11,188 bases of DNA, taken from assembly GCA_009843675.1 (NCBI GenBank), contig VYCZ01000181.1:1-11188 (forward strand). The letters run 5' to 3'. The notes beneath the pieces are model-generated. The model had not been told where the DNA came from. It did no database searches and was given only the letters and a program-made list of their open reading frames with translations. The position numbers were made by a program, and so were the translations under genes. This document shows, one piece after another, positions 1 through 7,905 of this stretch. Every line of letters begins with the position of its first letter. The first letter of the stretch is position 1. Source of the stretch: Gammaproteobacteria bacterium. Lineage in GTDB: Bacteria; Pseudomonadota; Gammaproteobacteria; Eutrophobiales; Eutrophobiaceae.

Positions 1-66
1 GGGGTTCTTTTTTTTTTAAACCTCCCTTTTTTTAACCCCCCACGTTGGGGGGGGGGGGGCGGGGGC
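1..66. other. Low-quality homopolymer-rich contig end
   Basis: These bases are almost entirely runs of one nucleotide: G, then T, A, C, T, C, and a long G run at about 47-59. The adjoining sequence is normal mixed coding DNA. The minus-strand ThDP-enzyme gene reads convincingly down to about position 67 and then turns into a string of prolines, glycines and lysines unlike its family. The likely explanation is poor base calling at a read, clone or contig end, not a biological repeat. The frame happens to stay open to base 1, but residues encoded here should not be trusted. Confidence 0.7.
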
Positions 67-590
67 GCTTTTTGACCAGGCTCGGCGGGACAAGGGTTCC
101 AGGAACAATCCGCAGGGATGATCAGTGTAGCAACGTGCCCCGGCGGTTGCATGGCGGCGGTGATTGCCGCCACGGCGTCCGCCGGTATGTCGGCGGCCGT
201 CCCGCTTTCCTTTATCCAAGCGGAAACCGGTTTCGCATAGGCGGCAACGTCCGAGGCCAACGGCGCGTCATATTGTTTATGGCTGGTGGCATGGTCCCCG
301 ACAATGTTGACGATGGGCGCGCCGGCGCGCATGGCGTTGTGTAAATTTGCCAGGCCGTTGGCGAGGCCGGGACCGAGATGGAACAACGTCGCCGGCAGGT
401 CCTCGGACATCCTGGAATAACCGTCCGCGGCGCCGGATGCCACCCCCTCTGCCAGGCACAGCACGCAGCGCATGTCCGGCACCCTGTCTGCTGCCGCAAC
501 GAACTGCATCTCCGAGGTGCCCGGGTTGGTAAAGCAGGTGGTAATATCGTTGTTGACCAGCGTTCTTAAAAGACTTTCCGCTCCGTTCAT
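1..590 (-). CDS. ThDP-dependent acetolactate-synthase-like enzyme, N-terminal part (partial)
   Basis: About 175 reliable residues of the N-terminal (Pyr) domain of a thiamine-diphosphate enzyme are visible, out of a usual 510-560; the rest lies beyond the left edge. The start is ATG at 590-588, preceded by an AGGA ribosome site and an in-frame stop eight codons upstream. Residues 19-28 read CFTNPGTSEM, a signature of the acetolactate synthase large subunit-like family. Glu48 in LAEGVASGAADGYSRM matches the glutamate that activates the cofactor. LGPGLANGLANLHNA and VGDHATSHKQYDAP also fit this family. By homology it would decarboxylate a 2-oxo acid in the cytoplasm. The substrate cannot be told, since many 'IlvB-like' members are not biosynthetic acetolactate synthases and no small subunit is visible. 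It is transcribed divergently from tkt. Codons below position 67 are corrupted. Confidence 0.85.
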   Translation of the reverse strand, partial: MNGAESLLRTLVNNDITTCFTNPGTSEMQFVAAADRVPDMRCVLCLAEGVASGAADGYSRMSEDLPATLFHLGPGLANGLANLHNAMRAGAPIVNIVGDHATSHKQYDAPLASDVAAYAKPVSAWIKESGTAADIPADAVAAITAAMQPPGHVATLIIPADCSWNPCPAEPGQKAPPPPPPQRGGLKKGRFKKKRT

Positions 591-623
591 AGTCCTGTTT
601 TCCGGTTATTGCCAATGGCTGAC

Positions 624-653
624 AGTATATCGCCGTCAGGTGAATATTGTGAT
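624..653 (-). promoter_or_regulatory. Candidate sigma70 promoter for the divergent ThDP-enzyme gene
   Basis: Read on the minus strand, TATACT at 629-624 (5 of 6 matches to the -10 consensus) follows ATCACA at 653-648 (4 of 6 to the -35 consensus) with an 18-bp spacer. Transcription would start near 617 and leave a leader of about 27 bases carrying the AGGA ribosome site. It overlaps the candidate tkt promoter, so the two may compete. Consensus matching only. Confidence 0.35.
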
Positions 654-658
654 ATATT
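650..658 (+). promoter_or_regulatory. Candidate extended -10 promoter for the tkt operon
   Basis: The sequence TGaTATATT fits an extended -10 element (TG, one base, then a hexamer with 5 of 6 matches to TATAAT). No good -35 box stands 16-18 bp upstream, and the CTGACA at 619-624 is too far away. Transcription would begin near 664-666. That is only about 11 bases before the ATG at 677 but about 78 bases before the AGGAG-preceded start at 743. Consensus matching only. Confidence 0.35.
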
Positions 659-742
659 ATCGGCCAGATGATTTGAATGGGAAGGGACCCGCTTCTTTTC
701 TCATACCGGTGTTGTCCGACTCAATCTGTTAGGAGAGTAACC

Positions 743-2734
743 ATTTCTTCCAGACGCCAGCTTGCGAATGCGATCCGTGCATTGAGTATGGATGCGGTTC
801 AGCGCGCCAACTCCGGACATCCCGGTGCGCCGATGGGCATGGCGGATATTGCCGAGGTGCTGTGGAATGATTTCTTCAGGCATAACCCGGCCAATCCCGG
901 CTGGGTGGACCGGGACCGTTTCGTGATGTCCAACGGTCATGGGTCCATGCTGTTGTATTCCATACTGCATCTTACCGGCTACGATCTGCCCATTGAGGAA
1001 TTGCAGAATTTCCGCCAGCTCCACTCGAAAACGCCGGGACACCCCGAGTATGGCTATACCCCCGGGATCGAGACCACGACCGGGCCCCTGGGCCAGGGGC
1101 TGGCCAATGCCGTGGGCATGGCAATCGCTGAACGCACCCTGGCCGCGCAATTCAACCGCGCCGGCCTGGATATCGTTAACCATTACACGTATGCGTCCGT
1201 AGGCGATGGCTGCCTGATGGAGGGAATCTCCCATGAAGCCTGTTCGCTGGCGGGCACCCTGGGCCTGGGCAAGCTCATCGTCATCTACGACAGCAACCGG
1301 ATCTCCATCGACGGCGAGGTGGAAGGCTGGTTTACCGAGGACGTGCCGCAACGGTTCAACGCCTACCGGTGGCATGTCATCCCCGACGTTGACGGCCATA
1401 ACCCGGACGCTGTAGGTCAGGCCGTCAGGGAAGCGCAGGCGGCAGGCGACAAGCCCAGCCTGATATGCTGCAACACCATTATCGGCCAGGGTTCGCCCAA
1501 CAAGCAGGGCAAGGCTTCGAGCCACGGCGCGCCATTGGGCGCGGACGAGGTAGCGTTGGTACGGGAGACCATCGGCTGGTCCTGGCCTGCCTTTGAAATT
1601 CCTGCGGAAATCTACCGGGGCTGGGACGCCCGGCAACGGGGCGCGGAGTTCGAGGCGGAATGGAATGAGAAATTTTCGGCCTACGCCGGACGTTATCCCG
1701 AAGAAGCAGCCGAGTTTACGCGCCGGGTCAGGGGCGACCTGCCGGAGAACTGGCAGGAAACCAGTCGGACTTACATCGAGGCCACCCGGCAGAAAGCGGA
1801 AACCATCGCCTCGCGCAAGGCGTCACAGAATGCCCTGAACGCTTACGGCCCCGCCCTGCCGGAACTCATCGGCGGTTCCGCAGACCTGACCGGTTCCAAC
1901 CTCACCCTGCGGCAGGACTCCGCCGTGATCAGCGATATGGATGCAGACGGCAACTATCTCTATTACGGTGTCAGGGAGTTCGCCATGGCCGCCATCAACA
2001 ACGGCCTGGCCCTGCATGGCGGCTTCATTCCTTATGGCGGAACCTTCCTTATCTTTACCGAATACGCCCGCAATGCCCTGCGCATGGCAGCGCTGATGAA
2101 GCAGCGCAACATATTTGTCCTGACCCATGATTCAATCGGCCTTGGTGAGGACGGCCCGACCCACCAGGCGGTGGAACAGGCTGCGACCCTGCGCCTGATC
2201 CCGAATATGTCGGTCTGGCGCCCGTGTGACGCGGTTGAAACCGCGGTCGCCTGGAAATCAGCCCTGGAAAACCGGGACGGACCAACCTCCTTGTTGCTGT
2301 CACGGCAATCCCTGCCGGTGCTGGAGAGAACCGCCGAACAGGTCGCGGCAATTGAGCGCGGTGCATATATCCTGTTAGAGCCGGAAGGCGAACCTGAACT
2401 GATCATCATCGCCACCGGTTCGGAAGTCGCCGTAGCTGTTGAGACTGCGCGACAACTGAACGGTGACGGCAGGTGCGTGCGGGTCGTTTCAATGCCTTCG
2501 ACGGACGCGTTCGACAGCCAACCGCAGGAGTACCGCGAACAGGTACTTCCCCCCGCCTGCCGCCGGCGCATTGCCATCGAGGCCGGCATACCTGATTACT
2601 GGCGCAAGTACGTCGGCCTCGAGGGCAGGATACTGGGAGTCCCGACCTTCGGCGAGTCGGCGCCCGGCAGCGCCGTGTTCGAGCATTTCGGCATCAACGC
2701 GGAGGGGTTGATGCGGCTGGTTCAGGAAGTTTGA
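743..2734 (+). CDS. tkt: Transketolase, apparent ATT start
   Basis: Cytoplasmic ThDP/Mg enzyme that moves two-carbon ketol units between sugar phosphates in the pentose phosphate or Calvin cycle. From the ATT at 743 it has 663 residues, the length of E. coli TktA, and opens [20 protein letters not shown], which lines up residue for residue with TktA. His26 (SGHPGAP), the GDG cofactor motif at 154-156 and Glu412 in YYGVREF, which activates thiamine, are all present, as is the central EDGPTHQ motif. The ATT has AGGAG at 731-735 at normal spacing. The only upstream canonical start is ATG at 677, which adds 22 non-homologous residues, has no ribosome site and follows a stop directly. TTG at 782 would delete conserved sequence. 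So ATT is either a real rare start or a base error for ATG. First gene of the operon; gap follows 25 bases later. Confidence 0.95.
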   Translation: MSSRRQLANAIRALSMDAVQRANSGHPGAPMGMADIAEVLWNDFFRHNPANPGWVDRDRFVMSNGHGSMLLYSILHLTGYDLPIEELQNFRQLHSKTPGHPEYGYTPGIETTTGPLGQGLANAVGMAIAERTLAAQFNRAGLDIVNHYTYASVGDGCLMEGISHEACSLAGTLGLGKLIVIYDSNRISIDGEVEGWFTEDVPQRFNAYRWHVIPDVDGHNPDAVGQAVREAQAAGDKPSLICCNTIIGQGSPNKQGKASSHGAPLGADEVALVRETIGWSWPAFEIPAEIYRGWDARQRGAEFEAEWNEKFSAYAGRYPEEAAEFTRRVRGDLPENWQETSRTYIEATRQKAETIASRKASQNALNAYGPALPELIGGSADLTGSNLTLRQDSAVISDMDADGNYLYYGVREFAMAAINNGLALHGGFIPYGGTFLIFTEYARNALRMAALMKQRNIFVLTHDSIGLGEDGPTHQAVEQAATLRLIPNMSVWRPCDAVETAVAWKSALENRDGPTSLLLSRQSLPVLERTAEQVAAIERGAYILLEPEGEPELIIIATGSEVAVAVETARQLNGDGRCVRVVSMPSTDAFDSQPQEYREQVLPPACRRRIAIEAGIPDYWRKYVGLEGRILGVPTFGESAPGSAVFEHFGINAEGLMRLVQEV

Positions 2735-2759
2735 TCACTAAAACCTGGAGTTATAGATA

Positions 2760-3773
2760 ATGACGATAAATGTAGGAATCAACGGCTACGGCAGAATTGG
2801 CAGAAATATATTACGGGCGCTGTATGAAAGCGGGCGCACCGACGAGATCCGCATCGTTGCAGTAAACGACCTGGGCAATGCCGGGACCAACGCTCACCTG
2901 ACGCGCTATGACACCGCCCACGGCAAGTTTCCCGGAACGGTGGAGGTGGACGGGGATTACATGGTGGTCAACGGCGACCGGATACGGGTCCTGTCGGAAC
3001 GGGACCCGGCAAAACTGCCCTGGGGTGAACTGGGCGTGGACGTCGTCCATGAATCCACCGGGTTTTTCGCCAGCAAGGCAAAGGCCGGCGCGCACCTGCA
3101 GGGCGGCGCGAAAAAAGTCATCATCTCCGCGCCCGGCGGCAAGGACGTGGATGCGACAATCGTTTACGGCGTCAACCACGGCGTGCTGAAGAAAACGGAT
3201 ACCGTCATCTCCAACGCCTCCTGCACGACCAACTGCCTGGCTCCGCTGGTCAAGGTGCTGCATGATCACATAGGCGTGGTTAACGGGATCATGACCACGA
3301 TCCATGCGTACACCAACGACCAGGTATTGAGCGATGTATATCACACCGACCTGCGCCGCGCCCGTTCCGCGACCTTGTCCATGATCCCGACGAAGACCGG
3401 CGCGGCGGCGGCAGTAGGCCTGGTCCTGCCGGAACTCAACGGCAAGCTGGACGGCTACGCGGTCCGGGTGCCAACCATCAACGTCTCCGTGGTGGACCTG
3501 TCTTTCCAGGCCGCGCGCGCGACCTCCCATGAGGAGATCGACGGACTCATGCAGGCCGCGGCAGATGGTCCCCTGAATGGCATCCTGGCCTGCAACAAGG
3601 CGCCGCTGGTTTCCATCGACTTCAACCACGACCCGGCATCGGCGACCTATGATGCCTCGCTGACCAAGGTCATCGAGGGCACAACGGTAAAAGTGGTTGC
3701 CTGGTACGATAACGAATGGGGGTTTTCCAACCGCATGCTCGATACGACCATTGCCCTGATGAACGCCGGATAA
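2760..3773 (+). CDS. gap: Glyceraldehyde-3-phosphate dehydrogenase, type I
   Basis: Interconverts glyceraldehyde-3-phosphate and 1,3-bisphosphoglycerate with a nicotinamide cofactor. It has 337 residues, the normal length. The Rossmann motif [10 protein letters not shown] lies at 6-15, and the acid ending strand 2 is Asp37 in VAVNDL, which usually favours NAD over NADP. The active site is Cys155 in [12 protein letters not shown], with His182 in TIHAYTNDQ. The stretch from about 182 ([38 protein letters not shown]) and the end [16 protein letters not shown] belong to the Gap2/Epd-like branch common in proteobacteria, not to the E. coli GapA branch. The ATG has a GGAG site at 2747-2750. It lies 25 bases after tkt and 2 bases before pgk, so it is almost certainly cotranscribed with both. 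Cofactor preference is inferred, not seen. Confidence 0.96.
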   Translation: MTINVGINGYGRIGRNILRALYESGRTDEIRIVAVNDLGNAGTNAHLTRYDTAHGKFPGTVEVDGDYMVVNGDRIRVLSERDPAKLPWGELGVDVVHESTGFFASKAKAGAHLQGGAKKVIISAPGGKDVDATIVYGVNHGVLKKTDTVISNASCTTNCLAPLVKVLHDHIGVVNGIMTTIHAYTNDQVLSDVYHTDLRRARSATLSMIPTKTGAAAAVGLVLPELNGKLDGYAVRVPTINVSVVDLSFQAARATSHEEIDGLMQAAADGPLNGILACNKAPLVSIDFNHDPASATYDASLTKVIEGTTVKVVAWYDNEWGFSNRMLDTTIALMNAG

Positions 3774-3775
3774 CA

Positions 3776-4960
3776 GTGAGCGTTGGGTTCGTTACCCTGG
3801 ACGACCTGGACCCGGCACAGAAGACAGTCCTTATCCGGGCGGATTTCAACGTGCCTGTCAGCGGCGGCGTCATCCAGGACGACACGCGTATACGTGCCTG
3901 TCTGCCCACCCTGGAGCGTTTGCTTGCCGCGCCTGCCGCCATTATCCTGGTCTCGCACCTGGGACGTCCGAAAGAAGGACAATATGATGATGAATTCAGC
4001 CTGGCCCCGGTCGCCGGGCATGTTTCTGCCCTGCTGAACCGGGAGGTGCGCCTGGTGCCCGACTGGGAACAGGGAGTTTCGTTACGGCCGGGAGAAGTGG
4101 TGATGCTGGAGAATATCCGGTTCATGCCCGGAGAGACGAAAAACAACGACGGGCTTGCCCGGAACCTGGCCGGCCTGTGCGATATCTACGTGAACGATGC
4201 CTTTGCCACGGCACATCGCGCCCAGGCTTCGACCCACGGCGTGACCAGGTTTGCCCCCGCCGCCTGCGCCGGGCCCTTGCTGGTGGCTGAAATAGAGACA
4301 CTCACAAAAGCCCTGGAACGGCCCGGGCGCCCCATGACCGCGATCGTCGGCGGGGCAAAGGTCTCGACCAAGCTGGTGATACTGGAAAACCTGGTCAGGA
4401 AGGTGGACTGCCTGCTCGTCGGCGGCGGGATTGCCAACACGTTCCTGAAAGCTGCCGGCAGGCCAATCGGCAATTCACTTCATGAAGAGGGCCTGGTCGG
4501 CGCCGCGGCAGACATTCTGGCCTATGCCCGGAACCATGACAAGGAGATCCCCCTGCCGCAAGACGTGGTCTGTGCGAAAGCACTGGCGCAGGATGCTGAG
4601 GCGCAGGTGAAGACCCTGGCCGAAATCGAACCGGACGACCGCATCCTGGATATAGGCCCCCGGACAATCGAAGAGAATGATCGCACGATCGGTTCATCTG
4701 CAACGATCCTGTGGAATGGACCTGTAGGGGTATTCGAGATCGAACAGTTTTCAGCCGGCACCGCTGCCCTGGCCAGGGCCGTTGCCGATAGCCCGGCACT
4801 ATCCATTGCCGGGGGCGGCGATACCATATCGGCTATCGCCCGGTTCGGCGTCGCGGACGGCATTTCCTGTATCTCCACAGGCGGTGGAGCATTCCTGGAA
4901 TTGCTTGAAGGCAAAACATTGCCCGCCATCGCAGCATTGCAGGAGGCGGCGCGTAACTGA
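3776..4960 (+). CDS. pgk: Phosphoglycerate kinase
   Basis: Transfers phosphate between 1,3-bisphosphoglycerate and ADP, the step after Gap. From GTG at 3776 it has 394 residues, normal for the family. Visible signatures are the substrate-binding ADFNVP at 22-27, TRIRACLPT, SHLGRP, LENIRFMPGE, and DAFATAHRAQAST. The hinge/nucleotide-lobe motifs are GGAKVSTK, WNGPVGVFE and GGGDT at 346-350. The GTG start lies 2 bases after the gap stop and gives the usual N-terminus, with VLIRADFNVP about 18 residues in. The ATG at 3716 lies inside gap and would add 20 unrelated residues. No clear ribosome site precedes the GTG, which suggests translation coupled to gap. Its TGA shares one base with the pyk ATG, another coupling sign. 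Confidence 0.96.
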   Translation: MSVGFVTLDDLDPAQKTVLIRADFNVPVSGGVIQDDTRIRACLPTLERLLAAPAAIILVSHLGRPKEGQYDDEFSLAPVAGHVSALLNREVRLVPDWEQGVSLRPGEVVMLENIRFMPGETKNNDGLARNLAGLCDIYVNDAFATAHRAQASTHGVTRFAPAACAGPLLVAEIETLTKALERPGRPMTAIVGGAKVSTKLVILENLVRKVDCLLVGGGIANTFLKAAGRPIGNSLHEEGLVGAAADILAYARNHDKEIPLPQDVVCAKALAQDAEAQVKTLAEIEPDDRILDIGPRTIEENDRTIGSSATILWNGPVGVFEIEQFSAGTAALARAVADSPALSIAGGGDTISAIARFGVADGISCISTGGGAFLELLEGKTLPAIAALQEAARN

Positions 4961-6402
4961 TGCGCAGGACCAAGATCATAGCCACCATGGGTCCGGCTAC
5001 CGACAAGCCGGACATGTTGGAAAACATGGTTCAGACCGGTGTGGACCTGTTCCGTATCAATTATTCTCACCAGACCCACCTGGAGCACAGGGAACGGGCC
5101 CGCGTACTCAAGGAAATCAGCGCCAGGGAGGGCCTGGAGATCGGTCTGATAGCCGATTTGCAAGGTCCCAAGATCAGGCTCAGGCGTTTTCATAACGGCG
5201 TGGTCCTGTTGCAGGAAGGGGATGAATTCACCCTCGACCCGTCCTTGCCGGAGAGCGCAGGCAACAAGACACAGGTGGGTGTCACATACCGGGCACTGGC
5301 CCAGGACGTCAATCCCGGAGATACCCTGCTCATAGACGACGGGCGTATCGTGCTGGAAGTGGTCAACCTGGTCAAGACGCAGGTTCAGTGCAAGGTTGTC
5401 ACGGGTGGAAAGCTGTCGGACAACAAGGGGATCAACCTGAAGGGGGGCGGTCTGTCCGCAGGCGCCCTGACCAGGAAAGACCGCAAGGACCTGTTGCACG
5501 GGGTTGAGATCGGCGCCGATTATTTCGCCGTCTCATTTGTCAGCAGCGCCGCCGACATCGAGCAGGCGCGGGCGCTGTTGAAAGAAGCGGGATCCAACGC
5601 AGGGATTATCGCGAAATTTGAACGGATGGAAGCCCTGGAAAATGCCGCGGCCATCATAGAAGCGGCGGATGCCATCATGATCGCCCGGGGCGACCTGGGA
5701 GTCGAAATCGGCGACGCCGCGCTGCCGCCGGTACAGAAAAAACTCATCAAACAGGCCCAGGATATGGACCGGCCGGTGATCACTGCCACACAGATGATGG
5801 AATCCATGATCTACAATCCGATCCCCACCCGCGCCGAAGTATTCGACGTGGCCAACGCGATCCTGGACGGCACCGATGCGGTGATGCTATCGGGAGAGAC
5901 GAGTATCGGCAAGTTCCCCGACAGGGTCGTTCAGGCCATGGCCCGGATCTGCGAGGAAACGGAAAAACAGAAGGAAACCCGGGAATCACACCACCGCATC
6001 AGCCAGGAATTCAAACGCATTGACGAGGCCATCGCCATGTCTGCCATGTATGCGGCAAACCATATCAAGGCAAATGCCATAGCGGCCCTGACGGAAACCG
6101 GTTCAACCTGCCTGTGGATGTCGCGCATCAGTTCCGGGATTCCGATCATGGCGTTTACCCGCCATGCATCTACCATGCGCAAAGTAAGATTGTACCGGGG
6201 CGTCTATCCCATACAATTTGACATCACCCATACGGACCCGCTGGAGGCTAACGAGGAACTCATCGCCATCCTGCTCCGGCGCAAGCTGGTCAGTGAAGGC
6301 GACATAGTCCTGATTACAAAGGGCGATCTCAGTGGCCGGCGCTGCGGCACCAACAACCTTAAAATCATTCGGTTAGGAGAAACAACCGAACAACAGATAT
6401 AG
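4960..6402 (+). CDS. pyk: Pyruvate kinase (PykA-like)
   Basis: Makes pyruvate and ATP from phosphoenolpyruvate and ADP. It has 480 residues, as in E. coli PykA, whose N-terminus RRTKI, DLQGPKIR (66-73), LSxNKGINxxGGGLSA and ARGDLGVEIGD it follows closely. Catalytic Lys219 is in IIAKFER, the metal-binding region MIARGDLGVE is at 240-249, and ATQMMESM starts at Thr275. PTRAEVFDVANAILDGTDAVMLSGET is also intact. The C-terminal regulatory domain (about 345-480) is complete. Small departures from the common form are NYSHQ in place of NFSHG near the start and KFER in place of KVER or KIER at the active site; neither removes a key residue. The start overlaps the pgk stop by one base. Pyruvate kinase in an operon with reversible gap and pgk suggests glycolytic use. 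Confidence 0.96.
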   Translation: MRRTKIIATMGPATDKPDMLENMVQTGVDLFRINYSHQTHLEHRERARVLKEISAREGLEIGLIADLQGPKIRLRRFHNGVVLLQEGDEFTLDPSLPESAGNKTQVGVTYRALAQDVNPGDTLLIDDGRIVLEVVNLVKTQVQCKVVTGGKLSDNKGINLKGGGLSAGALTRKDRKDLLHGVEIGADYFAVSFVSSAADIEQARALLKEAGSNAGIIAKFERMEALENAAAIIEAADAIMIARGDLGVEIGDAALPPVQKKLIKQAQDMDRPVITATQMMESMIYNPIPTRAEVFDVANAILDGTDAVMLSGETSIGKFPDRVVQAMARICEETEKQKETRESHHRISQEFKRIDEAIAMSAMYAANHIKANAIAALTETGSTCLWMSRISSGIPIMAFTRHASTMRKVRLYRGVYPIQFDITHTDPLEANEELIAILLRRKLVSEGDIVLITKGDLSGRRCGTNNLKIIRLGETTEQQI

Positions 6403-6415
6403 AGAGGATAAAGAG

Positions 6416-6793
6416 ATGAGTGAAACAAAAGAAGCAGATCTGGCACGTGCGGTCATCCAGGAATACGTCGATGCCTGCGCCGCGGGCAGCGCCGAACGCT
6501 TGCGGACCATCTTTCACGATAATGCCCTGATGTCGGGATACATGATGGGCGAATACCTGATGGGTTCACCGGAACCTTTTTTCCAGGCCGTCGAAAATCC
6601 GCCGCCGGGGGCAGATACAGGCGGCGCGTATCAGGCTGAGATCACCAGCGTCGAGGTTTCCGGCCCGGTCGCCAGTATCACCCTCAAGGAAGCGGGATTC
6701 ATGGGGGTTAACTTCACGGACTATTTCCACCTTGCAAAGGTGAACGACGAGTGGAAGATCATCAGCAAGACCTTTAACCCGGAAATGCCCTGA
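6416..6793 (+). CDS. Small NTF2-like / putative lumazine-binding-like protein
   Basis: This 125-residue protein has the outline of a single NTF2-like cone fold. An N-terminal helix (ARAVIQEYVDACAAGSAERLRTIFH) is followed by DNALMSGYMMGEYLMGSPEPF, then beta strands ITSVEVSGPVASITLKEAGFMGVNFTDYFHLAKVNDEWKIISKTFNP. That order fits the SnoaL/'putative lumazine-binding' family (PF12893 in style). There is no signal peptide or membrane segment. It begins 13 bases after pyk with a purine-rich ribosome site (AGAGGAT, AAAGAG), so it is probably cotranscribed. These folds serve as small enzymes, binding proteins or subunits, and no catalytic residues can be assigned here. Its place inside a glycolytic operon hints at a metabolic or regulatory role, which is inference. 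It is a real gene by ribosome site, composition and coherent fold; the function is unknown. Confidence 0.85.
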   Translation: MSETKEADLARAVIQEYVDACAAGSAERLRTIFHDNALMSGYMMGEYLMGSPEPFFQAVENPPPGADTGGAYQAEITSVEVSGPVASITLKEAGFMGVNFTDYFHLAKVNDEWKIISKTFNPEMP

Positions 6794-6819
6794 CCGGCAG
6801 TTTAAGCAGGCCGGGTTTT
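6794..6819 (+). terminator. Weak hairpin with short T run before fba
   Basis: CCGGC at 6794-6798, directly after the stop codon, can pair with GCCGG at 6810-6814 around an 11-base loop, followed by G and four Ts. This resembles a weak intrinsic terminator or attenuator that could lower readthrough from pyk into fba. A 5-bp stem with only four Ts is marginal. Confidence 0.3.
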
Positions 6820-6829
6820 GCCTTACAAT
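6801..6829 (+). promoter_or_regulatory. Candidate internal promoter for fba
   Basis: TACAAT at 6824-6829 matches the -10 consensus in 5 of 6 places. With a 17-bp spacer, the -35 position (TTTAAG, 6801-6806) matches only 3 of 6. Transcription would begin near 6836, about 40 bases before the fba start. It overlaps the weak hairpin loop, so fba could be partly uncoupled from the upstream operon. Consensus matching only. Confidence 0.25.
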
Positions 6830-6876
6830 TAGGGCTTCCTTGAATGAACGAATTTGCAGTGCAGGAGTAAGTACGA

Positions 6877-7905
6877 ATGAGTGATATGACCGAACAGATG
6901 GCGCAAACGGCCGCCGCCATGGTGGCTGAAGGCAAAGGCATTCTTGCCATTGACGAGAGCCTGCCGACCATAAAAAAACGTTTCGACACCATCAATGTCG
7001 AATCCACCGAAGAAAACCGGCGCGCCTACCGGGAACTGCTGATCACCGCGCCCGGCGGGGAAGATTTCATCAGCGGCATGATCCTGTTCGACGAGACGCT
7101 GCGGCAGAAGACCCGGGACGGCGTTCCCTTCCCGCAGGTCATGATCGAAAAAGGCATCATGCCCGGCATCAAGGTAGACAAGGGCGCCAAGGACCTGGCG
7201 GGACGTCCCGGGGAGAAGGTAACCGAAGGTCTGGACGGGTTGCGCGATCGCCTGGCCGAATACCGCGACCTGGGCGCCAGGTTCGCCAAGTGGCGCGCCG
7301 TGATCACCATCGGCGATCATATCCCTACCAACGGATGTATCGAAGCCAACGCCCATGCCCTGGCTCGCTACGCGGCGCTGTGCCAGGAAGCCGGCATCGT
7401 GCCCATGGTGGAACCGGAAGTGCTGATGGATGCCGATAATGACATCGATGTCTGCTACTGGGCCACGGAAAAGACCTTGAGAACGGTCTTCAACGCCCTT
7501 TGCGACCAGGCCGTGGCGCTGGAGCATACCATCCTGAAGACCAACATGGTCCTATCGGGCAAAAAGTGCCCGGTACAGGCAGGCGTGCAGGAAGTCGCTG
7601 AAAAAACCGTCCGCTGCCTGTTGAACACGGTGCCAGCGTCGCTGCCGGGTATCGTTTTCCTGTCCGGCGGCCAGAGCGCAACCCTGGCGACAGCCCACCT
7701 GAACGAAATGAACCGGAACAATGACGGCCTGCCCTGGCCCCTGAGCTTCTCCTACGGGCGCGCCCTGCAGGAACCCAGCCTGAAGACCTGGGCGGGCAAT
7801 CCGGAGAACTTCGGCGCGGCGCAGGCTGCCCTGTTGCACAGGGAAAAATGCAACAGCCTGGCCTGCCTGGGGCAATACTCCGACGCGCTTGAAGAAGCAG
7901 CTTGA
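6877..7905 (+). CDS. fba: Fructose-bisphosphate aldolase, class I
   Basis: Cleaves or forms fructose-1,6-bisphosphate by way of a lysine Schiff base. It has 342 residues, normal for the animal/plant-like class I family that is also found in Xanthomonas. Motifs in order are GILAIDESLPTIKKRF, GIMPGIKVDKG (first Lys about 99), GARFAKWRAVI (Lys138), IVPMVEPEVL, ILKTNMVLSGK (Schiff-base Lys221), GIVFLSGGQS and PWPLSFSYGRALQ. The metal-binding histidines of class II aldolase are absent. The ATG has AGGAG at 6863-6867, with 83 non-coding bases before it that may hold a weak terminator and promoter. The TGA overlaps the start of the next gene. In many proteobacteria the aldolase at this position is class II, so the class I enzyme is a lineage marker. 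Assignment is firm. Confidence 0.96.
   Translation: MSDMTEQMAQTAAAMVAEGKGILAIDESLPTIKKRFDTINVESTEENRRAYRELLITAPGGEDFISGMILFDETLRQKTRDGVPFPQVMIEKGIMPGIKVDKGAKDLAGRPGEKVTEGLDGLRDRLAEYRDLGARFAKWRAVITIGDHIPTNGCIEANAHALARYAALCQEAGIVPMVEPEVLMDADNDIDVCYWATEKTLRTVFNALCDQAVALEHTILKTNMVLSGKKCPVQAGVQEVAEKTVRCLLNTVPASLPGIVFLSGGQSATLATAHLNEMNRNNDGLPWPLSFSYGRALQEPSLKTWAGNPENFGAAQAALLHREKCNSLACLGQYSDALEEAA

Larger units (their letters stand above)
591..742. promoter_or_regulatory. Divergent intergenic region between the ThDP enzyme and tkt
   Basis: This 152-bp non-coding gap separates two divergent genes and must hold both start signals. It is clearly more A+T-rich than its flanks around 625-660. It contains one candidate promoter for each strand (listed separately) and a 5-bp dyad, CTGAC at 619-623 and GTCAG at 635-639, with an 11-base spacer lying between and partly over the promoter elements. 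A dyad in that place could be an operator, but 5-bp arms are short and may be chance. No riboswitch or strong hairpin was recognised in the tkt leader. Confidence 0.5.

Noticed and set aside
677..742. 22-residue N-terminal extension of transketolase from ATG 677
   Set aside because: No ribosome site, no homology, and it starts about 11 bases from the likely transcription start; AGGAG at 731-735 points to 743.
701..1636. 311-codon minus-strand open frame opposite tkt
   Set aside because: It is antisense to a clear transketolase and resembles no family; such frames are common opposite GC-rich genes.
2811..3629. 272-codon minus-strand open frame opposite gap
   Set aside because: Shadow of the GAPDH gene; no recognisable motifs and no ribosome site considered convincing.
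4522..5499. 325-codon minus-strand open frame across the pgk-pyk junction
   Set aside because: Spans two well supported genes on the other strand, so it is a composition artefact.
743..6402. Calvin-cycle (cbb) operon
   Set aside because: tkt, gap and pgk fit, but no RuBisCO, phosphoribulokinase or CbbR is visible, and pyruvate kinase fits general glycolysis equally well.
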